Part shown: piece by piece, positions 10,780 through 21,114 of the stretch
Layout of the letters: the number at the start of each line of letters is the position of its first letter
Numbering within the stretch: the first letter of the stretch is position 1
DNA from: Mermis nigrescens
Lineage: Eukaryota; Nematoda; Enoplea; Mermithida; Mermithidae
Length of the DNA stretch: 64,000 nt
Direction of reading: 5' to 3'
NCBI GenBank assembly: GCA_036768485.1
Contig: JAVLUZ010000142.1
Location: 12,619,814-12,683,813 of the forward strand
The notes under the pieces: generated by a model
Seen by the model: only the letters and a program-made list of their open reading frames with translations
Database searches by the model: none
What the model was told of the DNA's origin: nothing
Position numbers and translations under genes: made by a program

Positions 10780-11720
10780 TGTAACAGGAGAGATGGGGGA
10801 TCCCCCCTCCCAAAGTTGGTTGTCCCCTTAACCTGCTAATGTCAGAAAGTTTTTGACTCCCCCCCGATTTTTTGGATAAATTTAAATTTTTCGGCCGTAT
10901 CTATGTGTTTTTTGGCCATTTTTGTCCAAAATTTGAGGTCATCCACCTCACATCCCTTAAAAACGGCCGTAGGATCTGTAACGCTATGGTCAGGGCACAT
11001 TTTAAGCATAATTAGCATGTTCCGCCTACTTAGCGGAGTAGCTTTTCTGCATCTCCTTGTCTAGAGTGCCAATAAGCTATCAACGGGCTTTTGGCTAAAA
11101 TTCTGAGGTCATTCACCTCACATCAAGCATTCTTGTTCTTTATTTCTATGCTGCAGACGTGTATAAATGATGCAATTATGTCAAGTTTTGAATGTTGATA
11201 GTTACTCCATAGTGAAAATTGTCTGATTCCTGTTGAAATTTCTGGAAGTAACTTTTTCAGTAGGAAAGTTAAGTCATTTTGATCTTAATTAATTGAAGCG
11301 CTGATTTAATTTGATGTTTTTCACTCAGTTTATTCTGTGCTGGAAGAAGATAATTTTCTTGAACACAACACAGGAAATAGCTGATATTGAATGATGGGCC
11401 TTCCATCTCAGCTTAGTTACTCGTACGTTTGCATTCCCAAATATATCGTTGTGTGATTGACATGTGCCGATACATGTATATAACAGGGATAGCGAATCCC
11501 CATATCCATATTTGGTCGTCCCTTTCATCCCTTGAGAGGTCAGAAAATTTTTGACTCCTCCCACCGATTTTTGACAAGAACTTGCCTTTTTTAGCCATTT
11601 TTAGGAATTTTTTCCACCATTCTCTGCCAAAAGTCGAAGATCATTTACTTACCTCCCAAAATGGCCGGAACCCCACTCAAAATTTCGAGTCGTTAGAATG
11701 TGCCATACATATTTGCTTAT
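10780..11720. repeat. Two degenerate copies of a GAGGTCA-containing dispersed repeat
   Basis: About 10,780-10,980 and 11,470-11,720 share a layout: ACATGTA..AACAGG, then a GTCCCY-rich block, GTCAGAAARTTTTTGACTCC, and a tail ending in a gccGGAACCCC or acggccgtagg segment. The small palindromic segment GAGGTCATYCACCTCACATC occurs at about 10,942 and 11,104. Non-coding. Confidence 0.45.
10973..11041 (-). repeat. 68-bp segment repeated in inverse orientation at 21.34 kb
   Basis: GTAACGCTATGGTCAGGGCA and the following CATTTTAAGCATAATTAGC... up to GGCGGAGTAGC-like sequence is the near-exact reverse complement of 21,339-21,406. The conservation is far higher than in the flanking sequence. Confidence 0.8.
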
Positions 11721-11737
11721 TAAGCACTGCTGTTTAG

Positions 11738-11824
11738 TCCATCGCCTATATGCTGAGTGCTAACATGGATAAGGGAGTGACGGATTTTCAGATTGAAGCC
11801 GCTATTAGCAAGATATACGGATCA
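11738..11824 (+). CDS. ACADVL: ACADVL-type acyl-CoA dehydrogenase, exon a
   Basis: Encodes [13 protein letters not shown] then [15 protein letters not shown], flanked by an acceptor (CTGTTTAG|TCC) and a donor (GGATCA|GTGAGA). This is the C-terminal helical domain of very-long-chain acyl-CoA dehydrogenase, the flavoprotein that catalyses the first step of mitochondrial fatty-acid beta-oxidation on long-chain acyl-CoAs at the inner membrane. The [24 protein letters not shown] signature fits the VLCAD/ACAD9 branch better than short- or medium-chain enzymes. Upstream exons, covering the N-terminal domain and the catalytic glutamate region, were not located. Confidence 0.92.
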
Positions 11825-11926
11825 GTGAGAATAAACTTTTTTATCTTTTCTACAAGTTCCTGTTCAATAAGTTTTGCGCTCTGTTTAAATTGGTCTTGTC
11901 TCCTAAACATTAAATTGCATTCAAAG

Positions 11927-11989
11927 GAAGCAGCTTGGTTCGTTTGTGACGAAGCCATCCAGATATTAGGTGGAATGGGTTATATGAAG
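11927..11989 (+). CDS. ACADVL: ACADVL-type acyl-CoA dehydrogenase, exon b
   Basis: A 63-bp exon encoding [12 protein letters not shown] and ILGGMGYMK, with acceptor TTCAAAG|GAA and donor ATGAAG|GTAATT. The Q-I-x-GGMG(Y/F) loop is a hallmark of acyl-CoA dehydrogenases and helps form the FAD pocket at the subunit interface. The phase (0/0) joins exon a and exon c without a shift. Intron a-b is only 102 bp, whereas intron b-c is 1.56 kb and holds family A copy 2. Confidence 0.94.
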
Positions 11990-13195
11990 GTAATTACACG
12001 TTACGACCTTACATGTACAGCATGGGAATTTTGGGGAGGGTCAGGCCCAAAAAAATTTTCAAAAGTGCCTTTTTTGGGCTAAAAAGAACTTGGGTACGCG
12101 TCAAAAAACACTGTTTTTAGACGTATCGGACAATGTTTATTCTTTCTAGATTACATAAACAAAGAAAATTTCGAAGAAAATGATTAAATCGAACAGAATA
12201 TAGTCAAAAAATGTGTATATGACGCGAATCGTTGAACATTTGAGACTTTTGAGTCAAGAATGAGCTAAAACGCAAAATGCACTTAACAATTTTTACGGAA
12301 AATTGACAATTCTGGGGAGAGGTCGCAGCTATTTCCGGGGGAGGGGTCAGTAGCCATTCTGGAGGAGGCGTCGAACCCCTGCTCCCAAAGCATTCTCGCA
12401 AGAACACGTATTATTACGACTTTATTTTTTCAGTTTTGCCAGTGCATTAGTTTGTAACGTGATTCATTCGTCAATTTAAATCTTGAACATTATTTTACTT
12501 TCAATTTATCAGAGAGGAAGTATAGTATTATCAATTAAAACTTTGAAATGACTATTGAATTATCGAATAAGAAAGCTCTTAAAGTATAAAGAAATTTGAT
12601 ATTTAACGAAGTTTACAGCAAACTGAATTAAGTCGGATTTATTTCGATTAGAATCAAGATTTGAATTCCAATGGAATATAAAATTTATTTGAAACTCAAC
12701 TTTAAATCTATCTCGAAATTTTTAAAAAATAAGTGGTTGATGATCGGTCGGGTTGGCATGAGTGGAAATTGTCGTATTTTGATGTATTTGTTTTATATAA
12801 GTTTAAACTTGACCTTCCATTCATTCGAATTCTCGAAATTTCATTTGTAATTCTTTAAAAAAATGCTTTTTAGAAAATGGCAAGGCATAGCTTTTGTATT
12901 TTTTCTCGTATGAATCTTGCCGCTAATTAATTATTTATCTGATATGAAACCTCTTAGAAGTATCGAGCAGGCTTTCGGTTTGCAGTATGCATGATCAATC
13001 TGAGCGATTTCAGAAGCAAGCAGAAAAACTTTATAAATGCAGAGTGAAGTGACGATTAGTTTGGATCGTTTAACCTAATATTCTAACTTGAGAATAAAAC
13101 TTTCACATCTTTTTAATTTAGTCGATTAACCAACCTTTTTTATCTTAGCGAGCGAAGCTTGCGAATCGAAATCAATTTAGTCTGATGGGACTCTA
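11990..13195. other. ACADVL intron b-c, AT-rich
   Basis: An AT-rich intron without recognisable coding sequence. About 12,000-12,420 has relics of GGGGAGGGGTCG-type dispersed repeats. The rest is low-complexity AT. Confidence 0.6.
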
Positions 13196-13425
13196 CCATA
13201 CTTGGGCGCGGGGTATGCACCCCCCTCAGAAGTTAAAATACTACCCCCAGAAATCAATTTTTGAGAATTTTTTGTTTTTTCCGCAATTTTTTGATGCCAA
13301 TGGATAGTGCTCGATGAGAAACGTTGGAAAATGGTGTTTTTTCGCCATACTACCATTTTTAAGGCCGTTTTTTGACCTTTGAAAAAATCTTGCACTCCCC
13401 AGAACTTTGGTGCCGCCCACTAATG
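13196..13425 (-). mobile_element. hAT-type miniature element, family A, copy 2
   Basis: In inverse orientation: CATACTTGGGCGCGGGG at the left and TTTGGTGCCGCCCACTAATG at the right, with the full family core between. Flanks GACTCTAC and GACTTCAC match at 6 of 8 positions. Inserted in the ACADVL intron b-c. Confidence 0.85.
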
Positions 13426-13550
13426 GACTTCACATGTATTTAGCGCGCGGGAACACTACAGTGAATAAGGAAAAATATTAGCTTATGATGACGTATCAAT
13501 GTTAATACAGAATATTTTCAGAAATTTCTAATAACTTGTGTTTCGCGCAG

Positions 13551-13652
13551 GAAGCAGGACTCGAGCGAATTATGCGAGATTTACGGATCTTCCGTATTTT
13601 CGAGGGCACTAACGATATTTTGCGCCTATTTGTTGCACTAACTGGACTACAG
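13551..13652 (+). CDS. ACADVL: ACADVL-type acyl-CoA dehydrogenase, exon c
   Basis: Encodes [11 protein letters not shown] and [19 protein letters not shown], with acceptor TTTCGCGCAG|GAAGCAG and donor CTACAG|GTGTGC; 34 codons, phase 0/0. R-x-x-RIF-x-I-(F/Y)EGTN-(D/E)I is the second signature of the family and contacts FAD and the adjacent subunit. In VLCAD the catalytic glutamate lies elsewhere in the domain, so this loop's EGT-N is structural, as expected for this branch. Typical spacing to exons b and d is kept. Confidence 0.95.
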
Positions 13653-13926
13653 GTGTGCTTATTTACCTTTAACGACACATTCGTCATATATTATTGTGGT
13701 TCGTATATGTACATGTTCATTAAATTTGCATTGACTTAGCCAACCATACTTTTGTATTTTACTTATTTGTTCACTGTTTGCTTTTAGTTCATTACATGTT
13801 CTTCATCTGTTATATTTTTCTTATTTTTCGGTTCTATTGTGCTTATGCAACTATATCTACTAGGCATTATATTTCATAGTAAGTTATCAGGCTGTATCCT
13901 CTCAATTTGCAATATTTTTTCTTCAG

Positions 13927-14024
13927 TATGCGGGATTATTCCTAAAAGAGCTGCAAAATGCAATGAAAAATCCTGTATCGTCTTTGGGTATCATATTTGG
14001 AGAAGCGGGAAAAAGAGCAAAAAG
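13927..14024 (+). CDS. ACADVL: ACADVL-type acyl-CoA dehydrogenase, exon d
   Basis: Encodes YAGLFLKELQNAMKNP then SSLGIIFGEAGKRAK, with acceptor TTTTTTCTTCAG|TAT and donor AAAAAG|GTATGA (phase 2 exit). The K-x-L-x-x-x-x-KNP and G-x-x-F-x-E-A motifs match the linker into the VLCAD-specific C-terminal extension, which mediates membrane association and is absent from MCAD/SCAD. This supports VLCAD/ACAD9 over other acyl-CoA dehydrogenases. Confidence 0.9.
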
Positions 14025-14363
14025 GTATGAATTTTTATTCAAGGAAATGTTTTGTACGTGTCAACCGAGAGGTATTATAACTTTAACAACATTTACATCT
14101 ATAGTCCTCATTGAATAAGCTTCAACATTAAATTGAATTAAAATTATCGTGATCTGTCAGTCAAAATTCATAGAAATTATGTAAAACCATATCTGAAATT
14201 GATTATAGCATCACAGTCATCGGATGGGGATTTCATTCAACTCGCACAAATACCCCCTGTACTTTCCGAAATTCGCGATTTTCAAAAAATCTTGGAAAAC
14301 GTTTTGTTTCAAAGCGTTTCAGCGATCTTTCGGTTCAACAGTTACATTTTTTGCGCTCGCGCC
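14025..14363. other. ACADVL intron d-e, first part
   Basis: No recognisable feature. Plus-strand open frames near 14,199-14,594 are chance frames running into the family C element. Confidence 0.55.
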
Positions 14364-14526
14364 CAGACGCGTAGCTGGGGGGAATGGGGGGTCTCGACCC
14401 CCCTCCCAAAATTCAGAAAAAACGGAAAAATTGGCTTTTTTCACACGTTATTTTGTGCTATTTCTGGCTTAGACCCCCCAAATTGGTGTTGGTCCCCCCA
14501 AAATAGGAGGGCCAGCTACGCGACTG
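14364..14526 (+). mobile_element. hAT-type miniature element, family C, copy 1
   Basis: Inverted termini CAGACGCGTAGCTGG and CCAGCTACGCGACTG bound 163 bp. The 8-bp target CTCGCGCC is perfectly duplicated at 14,356-14,363 and 14,527-14,534. The core has CCCAAAATTCAGAAAAA, ACGTTATTTTGTGCTATTT and CCAAATTGGTGTTGGTCC. Confidence 0.9.
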
Positions 14527-14534
14527 CTCGCGCC

Positions 14535-15455
14535 AAACAGGCATTTCGACTACATTTTGTTTTTGTTGAATTGGATCAAATTTTTCTTGAATAATTTTTG
14601 GTTTATCGTGTAGGAAGTAGGAGATAGAGCATTGTCAGAAACGCATTAAAATGTCGTTTTTGGCGGGTATCCATCATTTTAAGCCCAAAAAAGGCACTTT
14701 AAAAAATGCTTTATCTCTTATAACCTTATAAGTTGGCTGGTTGGCTGACCCACTAAAGGTTACTGGGTTCTGAAAATCATCTGCATCGTTCTGAAGAACT
14801 TAATTGCCTCGCTCTTCTAAATAAATAATCTATCTCGAAGAATGATTGCATGCATTTCAAAAGTTGCATGTCTTTAGAATGTCTAGAATGTCCTATCGTA
14901 TGTAGCTTTCGTTCCTAAAATGAATTTGCATTTGACATATTTAGTAAATTGACCCCAAAGTCGCGAATCCGTTGTCATTCTAGCTTATCCAGTTGGCAAA
15001 ATTGATACAATGAGTCCGAGTATCTTGTAAAAATTGTTAACAAAATCGCTCGTATCTCAGCGAAAATAAGAAAACATTAGATCTTTTAATCTAAAATATT
15101 TTTTGTTAGTATTTCTGTCAAAAAAGTTCGAATAAATTGACCGGAAGATGCGAGTGTATTACATAGATTGCTTTATTTATACGTAATCCTACCTTGCGGT
15201 TCAAACGAGCTGCGGAGATTTAGGAGTCTCAGGTCTTCTCTGAGATATGAGCAGAGCATAGGCTAGACTTTTTGAGATTCATTCATATCCCCTTGTTCTA
15301 AGTCCATTAAAGTAAGGAAAAGCATATATATTGTTTACTAACAAGTTTTCTGGCCGCTCCTCAAGATTTCGTCAGTATTTATCTACATACAGTGATTAGT
15401 CTTTACCTTGCGTGTCCTGGAAGCGGGCGTCTGACCTCCCATAATGGCTGCGGCC
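14535..15455. other. ACADVL intron d-e, no recognisable feature
   Basis: AT-rich intronic sequence. I see no exon, repeat end or structured RNA. Confidence 0.5.
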
Positions 15456-15457
15456 TT

Positions 15458-15617
15458 ACATGGGCAGCAAGAAACTTCTGGGGGTCAGGATGGGTAAAAT
15501 CGCCAAAAATGTTATTAAAAATAGAATTCTGGGGTCTACAGTAATCTGGAGGATTTCAACTTTTAGTGGGTGTACACGTACACCCGAACCCCCCATACGC
15601 CCATGTATGCCTGCGGC
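15458..15617 (+). repeat. Short TGGGCAGCAAGAAA...CCCATGTATG repeat
   Basis: Starts ACATGGGCAGCAAGAAACTT and ends ACGCCCATGTATGCC, so its ends are inverted. Related about 140-170-bp segments are at 44,047-44,210, 44,768-44,895, 61,318-61,440 and (inverse) 62,935-63,070. It shares the TGGGC...GCCCA end logic of family A but not its core. Probably another small hAT-type family. Confidence 0.55.
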
Positions 15618-15901
15618 CATCCAAAATCGTTTTAAGCGGTTTCAGGTAATTTTTGGGTGAAAAGGGTGAAATTCTCGGCGCTTCGCACCATAAACTGATG
15701 TTATGACAATAGTTTGCACAATTTATTCTAATTTTTGCGAAATTGACTTGTTTTTGTGTTCTAGAGAGAAGAGTATTGTTCTGAATCGTCAAAAAACATT
15801 TTTTTGACGTGTACCCATAGCTTTTCAGCCTAGAGAGGCATTGTTTAAAAATCGTTCGGGGCTGATCCGCTTGAATTCCCTCGCTGTACATGTGTAGTCA
15901 C

Positions 15902-16653
15902 CAGTGGCGGATCTATGATTTTCCTAAGGGGGCGGTATCCCAACTTTTCCAAGAACAGTCAAAAATAGGTCCAAAAATTTGCCATTAATGCGCGAGATGA
16001 GCGTTTTTTAGATGTTTTTCATTGTACACTTTTACATAAAATCACTTTTGACGCAATATTTTTCTAAATAAAATTTTAGGCAATTTTGTGCGAAAAAATC
16101 ATTTAATTTCTTTGACTTTAACAAAAATCTGGCGCGGAGCGCCGAAAAATTCGTTCAGTTAAGGCGGATAGACGTCTAGGAGCATGATTTACTGCTTGAT
16201 TTCGTGTTTTTACAGCATTTGATGCGAAACATCGAAATTTTTAAATGAAAATAGAAGAAAACTATACAAAAATAGCTGTTTCTGCTGTTAAACTTGGTTT
16301 TAAAACCTACATCGAACAGAAAATGGCTTCATGGCAGTGTTTTTTTGTACAAGGTCCGTTTGTAGTACATGTACAAAGACGGCCCTGAAAAGTCTTTGTA
16401 CATCGGGAAAATCTTTGCTAAATACAAAAAAGTCGTGCGTGATTGCACAGATTTTCTTAATTAACAGGTATCGCCAATTAATAGGTATTAATAAATGTCA
16501 TTAATAGGTATCATCCGACGCGTAGCGCCGGAAAAATTTGAGAAATTATGGTCATTGACGGCCAAAAATCATTGCAAATTGCATATCCATTCTCCATCTC
16601 GCCAAATATTTTTGGCCAATGGGATGGCGGCCGCCCCCTTAAAACCGCCCCTG
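15902..16653 (+). mobile_element. hAT-type element, family B, complete copy
   Basis: CAGTGGCGGATCTATGATTT at the left and AAAACCGCCCCTG at the right are inverted termini. The target GTAGTCAC is perfectly duplicated at 15,894-15,901 and 16,654-16,661. The 752-bp body has no transposase, two hairpin words (GGCGCGGAGCGCC and ACGCGTAGCGCC types) and a GTACATGTACAAAG segment. It lies inside ACADVL intron d-e. Confidence 0.9.
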
Positions 16654-16982
16654 GTAGTCACTAAACACTACTGAATTAAATTTCTGTTTCTAAGCATGAG
16701 CATAAGACTCTGAGAAGGCAAGTGTCTCAGGACGATAATTCTACGTGCATATGTAGAAACTTGGGAAATTTTAAGGAGAATCAAATCAGGTTGGTCATAG
16801 AACTTAAGTGAAAGAATATTTTTAATTTTTAGACAGTTCTCAAGAATTTTAGTGACACATGCTGATTATAGTGAAAATCTTGTATTTAATGACAAATAAT
16901 TTGATACGTAGAGTATCATGTTAAAACGTATGGTTATTTTACTAAATATTTCACTTAAATATTGCAATTTTGCACTTACCAG

Positions 16983-18687
16983 CCACTGCGGATAAGAATC
17001 AGACAGAACGTTTCAATGACATATCTCAGATTTCGATAAAACTTTGCACACAGGTTTACAGCTAAGAGTTATTCACCTGTGTAAAATATTTTTCCTCTCT
17101 GTCATCTTACTATAGAGATAGGGATTACAATATGCCGAAAAGTGCGACTCGACATACTCCCAGAAAAATTACGTTTTCTCAGTCAAATTTAAACTTTTTC
17201 AAAATTCTTTTTTTGTTAGATAGACTATTAGATTGTGTATCTGATTAAATATTTTACGTGTAAGTTTATCAGCAGGTACATAGGCTTTTACTTACAGTAA
17301 TCTGGCAAGTCGGCTCTGCTTGCGTTCAAGTTAAAATTACAAAATATAGTATTTTATTTTTCAAATTTTTTGCTTCATTCGAAAGAAAATTGAATTTCCT
17401 ATCAGTTGGATGTAGTGCAATTGTTGTCCGGAAAACATTCGTTACGCTATAAGCCGTCAAACCACTTATATGAAGTGATTTTTGAAAAATTTGCGTTTCT
17501 TTTAAGGATACAAGTTTAAACCTGTCAAGAATATGCAATATTAAGGTTGTATTATGTAGAGCTTGCAAAGAGCTTCCAAGCAAGCCTAAACTTATTAAGA
17601 AAGGTTGATACAAAAGGATGCTACGGGCAAAAAAGTGGACCAATCATCCGAACGTTCTTATTATGTAGACATTGATATTTTAATCTAATGAAAATGACGT
17701 TACTTTTCTGAATAGAGCTTAGAAATACCAATTGGTTCTGTCGAATTTCACATAAAGAATACCAGAATGACTGACTAAGAAAATGGGGTAGAAAACTTCA
17801 CTGAAGTCAGTTCGAAATGGCTTATCAGTGTAGGTCAGTATGTATGTAAGTACCCAAGTAAGTAGGGCAGGGTTGGAAGGTTGGGGGAAATAACACAAAA
17901 TTCGACAGTTATGTGAAATTCGACAGAGCCAATTGGTTTTTCTAAGCTCTCTATTCAGAAAAGTACCGTCATTTTCATTAGATTAAAGTATCAATGTCTA
18001 CATAATGAGCATGTTCGGATAATTGGTCCAGTTTTTTGCCCGTAGCATCCTTTTGTATCAACCTTCTCAATAAGCTTAGGCTTGTTTGAAAGCTATTTGC
18101 AAGCTCTACATAATGCAATCTTAATGTTGCATATTCTTGACAGGTTTAAACGTTTGTCCCTAAAAGAAACGCAAATTTTTCAAAAATCAGTGCTAATAAC
18201 TGGTTTGACGGCTTATAGCGTAACGAATTTTTTCCGGACAACAATATGCACTACATTCAACTGATAGGAAATTTAATTTTCTTTCGAATGAAGCAAAAGA
18301 TGTTGAAAAATAAAATACTATATTTTTTAATTTGGACTTGAACGCAAGCAGAGTCGACTTGTCAGATTACTGTAAGCAAAAGCCTGACCTACCGATAAAC
18401 TCGCTGGTAAAATATATAATTAGATACAGAATTTAATTATCTATCCAACAAAAAAGAATTTAAAGAAAGGTAAAATTTTACTGAGGAAACGTAGTTTTTC
18501 TGGGAGTATGTCGAGTCGCACTTTTCGGCATACTGTAGTCTTTGTTTGGCCCTATCTCTACAGTAAGACAACAGAGAGCAAAATATTTTACACAAGTGAA
18601 TAACTCTTAGGTGTAAACCTGTGTGCAAAGTTTTATTGAAATCTGAGATATGTCATTGAAACGGTCTGTCTGATTCTTATCCGGTGG
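16983..18687. mobile_element. Palindromic (foldback) element in the ACADVL intron
   Basis: Two arms of roughly 700 bp face each other. The left arm starts CCACTGCGGATAAGAATCAG and the right arm ends CTGATTCTTATCCGGTGG. Internal landmarks are mirrored: AACTTTGCACACAGGTTTAC versus GTAAACCTGTGTGCAAAGTT, AAAAGTGCGACTCGACATAC versus GTATGTCGAGTCGCACTTTT, and TAGACATTGATA versus TATCAATGTCTA. The centre is near 17,840. Open frames in both arms are mirror copies of each other and not genes. Confidence 0.9.
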
Positions 18688-18728
18688 CCTTTACGTACAA
18701 TATCGCTCTTTTCATTCTGCTTTTTCAG

Positions 18729-18792
18729 GCTTGTGGCTGCACCTTCGCTTGTTGATAACGTTCACTCTTCCCTAACTGACTCTGCTAAGCTA
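18729..18792 (+). CDS. ACADVL: ACADVL-type acyl-CoA dehydrogenase, exon e (C-terminal extension)
   Basis: Follows a strong acceptor (CTTTTTCAG|G) and ends at donor AAGCTA|GTAAGC. The first base completes the AG left by exon d, giving an in-phase R-L-V-A-A-P-S-L join, then VDNVHSSLTDSAKL. Position and character (P-x-L...L-x-x-S-A-x-L) agree with the C-terminal extension of VLCAD, which is poorly conserved, so this exon is less certain than the others. The preceding intron is 4.7 kb and contains a family B, a family C and a 1.7-kb palindromic element. The last ends only about 40 bp before this acceptor. Later exons were not found and may lie in the N gap or further right. Confidence 0.72.
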
Positions 18793-19046
18793 GTAAGCAC
18801 TTCACAAATCGCATCATAAAAAATGGTTGAATTAAAACTTGATATCAACTTATTGGGAATAAAAGTTATTTCAGTAATTACCTTGTGCAAAGCAGGAATG
18901 ATTATCGATCCATATGAAATACTTATGTAGGTAAGTACATATTTGGGAAATTCTGTTAAATTAACAGGTCATACTGATTAAGTTATGATGCTATTCTTTG
19001 ATTTTTGCATGTGTTATTTTTCGATATGCATGCCACCAGTCATGTG

Positions 19047-19279
19047 CACACCTGGGCGTGGGGTTTTGGGGGTATGCACCCTTCCAGAAACCAAAATACC
19101 TCCTCAGAATTCAATTTGTGCAATTTTTTGTTTTTTTCGCAATTTTTTGATGCCAACGGATAGTGGTCGATGAGAAACGTTTGAAAATGGTGTTTTTCGC
19201 CATGCCACCATTTAAAAGGCCATTGTTTATCTTTTAAAAATCTTGCACCACCGCAGAATTTTGGTGCCGCCCACCTATG
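19047..19279 (-). mobile_element. hAT-type miniature element, family A, copy 3
   Basis: From CACACCTGGGCGTGGGG to TTGGTGCCGCCCACCTATG with the complete family core. Flanks GTCATGTG and GTAATGTG match at 7 of 8. Confidence 0.88.
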
Positions 19280-19350
19280 GTAATGTGTAGTTGAATAATA
19301 CTCATAAGTCATACGTGTTCGAGGTAATCTGGTTATCTTCTTATGCTTTC

Positions 19351-19450
19351 NNNNNNNNNNNNNNNNNNNNNNNNNNNNNNNNNNNNNNNNNNNNNNNNNN
19401 NNNNNNNNNNNNNNNNNNNNNNNNNNNNNNNNNNNNNNNNNNNNNNNNNN
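19351..19450. other. Assembly gap (100 N)
   Basis: A run of exactly 100 N, so the true length is unknown. It probably contains the left end of the long-TIR element described next. Confidence 0.95.
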
Positions 19451-19819
19451 AGCGAATTAGCAATGCAGTAGCTAAGCGAATTGAATGAAATAGTACATAT
19501 CGATGCATTCAAGACAATCGATGATATTGTTGGTTCAAAGCAGTAGGAAACACGGAAGCTGACGTGCAACAGACCTTATGTAGATACTCTTTTACACATG
19601 TCTACAACAATTGTTTATTAAACTTTTACATTTTTCAAAGGCCGCAGAATATACTTAGATTTTTTGCATTGTTTAGAGAAAGTCTGGTTTTTAACATATT
19701 ATGCGATTTTTGGCATATAACATAGGGAGATTTTTCCTAGTCCCCTCCTTTAACATCCTCGATAATTCTCAATCCCAAGTATATTCCCCTTTTTGTTCCA
19801 TCGGAGCATTTTTCTTTGC
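19451..19819. mobile_element. Long-TIR element (family J), right part, copy 3
   Basis: 19,636-19,819 matches the right terminal repeat of the family J copies at 21.9 and 27.4 kb (GGCCGCAGAATATACTTAGA ... TCGGAGCATTTTTCTTTGC). 19,470-19,590 matches the interior of the 27.4-kb copy (TTGAATGAAATAG..., CAGTAGGAAAC, ATGTAGATAC). The left terminus falls in the assembly gap. Confidence 0.75.
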
Positions 19820-20189
19820 TTAATATATATTTGTGAAAGTTTGTTTGTATGTTTGTCCGGGGTTGGCTCCAGCCCCAAAGCAGATGGGGGTCGAAATTTC
19901 GGCCCGAGGTCGGCCTACCTATGGGCGGTGTAGTAGCGATTTTGAAATTTTGAAATACGCACCCATTGGCCCTGGGCAGGGTAGAGCGGGGTTTGGCCCC
20001 TGTGCTATAAGCCTCCACGATTTCGGGAGATGACCGATTTTTTGTCATTTTTTTCAAAACTTAGTTTATACTGTTTGTATAGGGATACTCCCGGCCAAGG
20101 GGAGCATGCCTGGCAAACACTATGTACATTTTTATATGTTATAGCATTGGTCGGCACTGTGAAACATCCAAATACGGGTTTAACTGAAT

Positions 20190-20570
20190 AATGCTATAAC
20201 ATAGGCAATTTTATAAGATAGGCATGGTATGAGATACTATGTGCAACAAGATAGGCAATGCTATAAGATAGGACGTGATATAAGATACCTGTGCTACAGG
20301 ATAGGCAATACTATAAGATAGGACGTGATATAAGATACCCTGTGCTACAAGATAGGCAATGCTATAAGATAGGAAGTGATATAAGACACCCCGAGCTGCA
20401 AGATAGGCAATGTTATAAGATAGTATGGGATATAAGATACCCCGTGCTACGAGATAGGCAATCCTATAAGATAGGTGTGATATAGATACCCTGTCTGTGC
20501 CATAACATGCAGTGATATAAGATAGGAGATACCATCAGCTATAACATATGAGTGATATGAGATATCACGT
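20190..20570. repeat. Minisatellite, about 52-57-bp unit (ATAAGATAGG)
   Basis: Seven or so units of GATAGGCAATGCTATAAGATAG, GACGTGATATAAGATACC and CTGTGCTACAA, degenerating at both edges. Located inside the Helitron-like element. Confidence 0.88.
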
Positions 20571-20594
20571 GATATATGACACCCTTTGCTACAA

Positions 20595-21035
20595 CAAATA
20601 AAAAATTTTTAAAACATCAAAAATATGGTTTGACTAAAAAAATTTTCCAAAACATCCTAAAACATCAAAAATATGGTTTGACGAAAAAAATTTTCCAAAA
20701 CATCCCAAAACATCAAAAATATGGGTTTGATTAAAAAAATTTTCCAAACATCCTAAAACATCAAAAATATGGTTTGACGGAAAAAATTTTCCAAAACATC
20801 CCAAAACATAAAAAATATGGGTTTTATTAAAAAATTTCCAGAACATCCCAGAACATCAAAAATATGATTATGGCTAAACAATTTTCAAAACCATTCTGTA
20901 ACGTCAAAAATATGGATTTGATAAAAAAAATGGTTGACAAAAGACATTTTAAAAAAATCCAAAAAATAAAATATGGTTTATACCAACAATTTTTTTAGAA
21001 ATATCCCAAAAACATCAAAAGTCTTGAAAAATAAA
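20595..21035. repeat. Minisatellite, about 57-60-bp unit (AACATCAAAAATATGG)
   Basis: Seven or so units of AAAACATCAAAAATATGG followed by TTTGAYDAAAAAAATTTTCC and AAAACATCC. It gives an artefactual repetitive minus-strand frame (DVLGCFGKFF repeats) which is not a gene. Confidence 0.88.
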
Positions 21036-21114
21036 AAATACAAGAGACTTATCAATTCCATATAGCTATCAGGCCTAAGTTCAGCCCGGGCAACGCCGGG
21101 CAGCTCAGCTAGTA

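Larger units (their letters stand above)
19820..21112 (+). mobile_element. Helitron-type element, non-autonomous, with internal minisatellites
   Basis: The 3' end has the classical Helitron form: a hairpin GCCCGG-GCAACG-CCGGGC at 21,084-21,101, then CTCAG and the terminal CTAG, followed by T. The 5' region (ATATATATTTGTGAAAG, TTTGTTTGTATGTTTGTCCG, GGTTGGCTCCAGCC) is of the kind seen at arthropod Helitron starts. No Rep/helicase frame is present. The interior is filled by two different tandem arrays. The exact 5' base is uncertain because a family J end abuts it. Confidence 0.75.

Noticed and set aside
17326..18264. Two similar roughly 60-105-codon frames on opposite strands near 17.5 and 18.2 kb
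   Set aside because: They are mirror copies produced by the palindromic element, not a duplicated gene.
20190..20570. CRISPR-like array
   Set aside because: Units are contiguous degenerate tandem repeats without unique spacers, in a eukaryotic Helitron.
20634..20846. Repetitive minus-strand frame (DVLGCFGKFF repeats)
   Set aside because: Translation of the second Helitron minisatellite; the unit length happens to keep the frame open.
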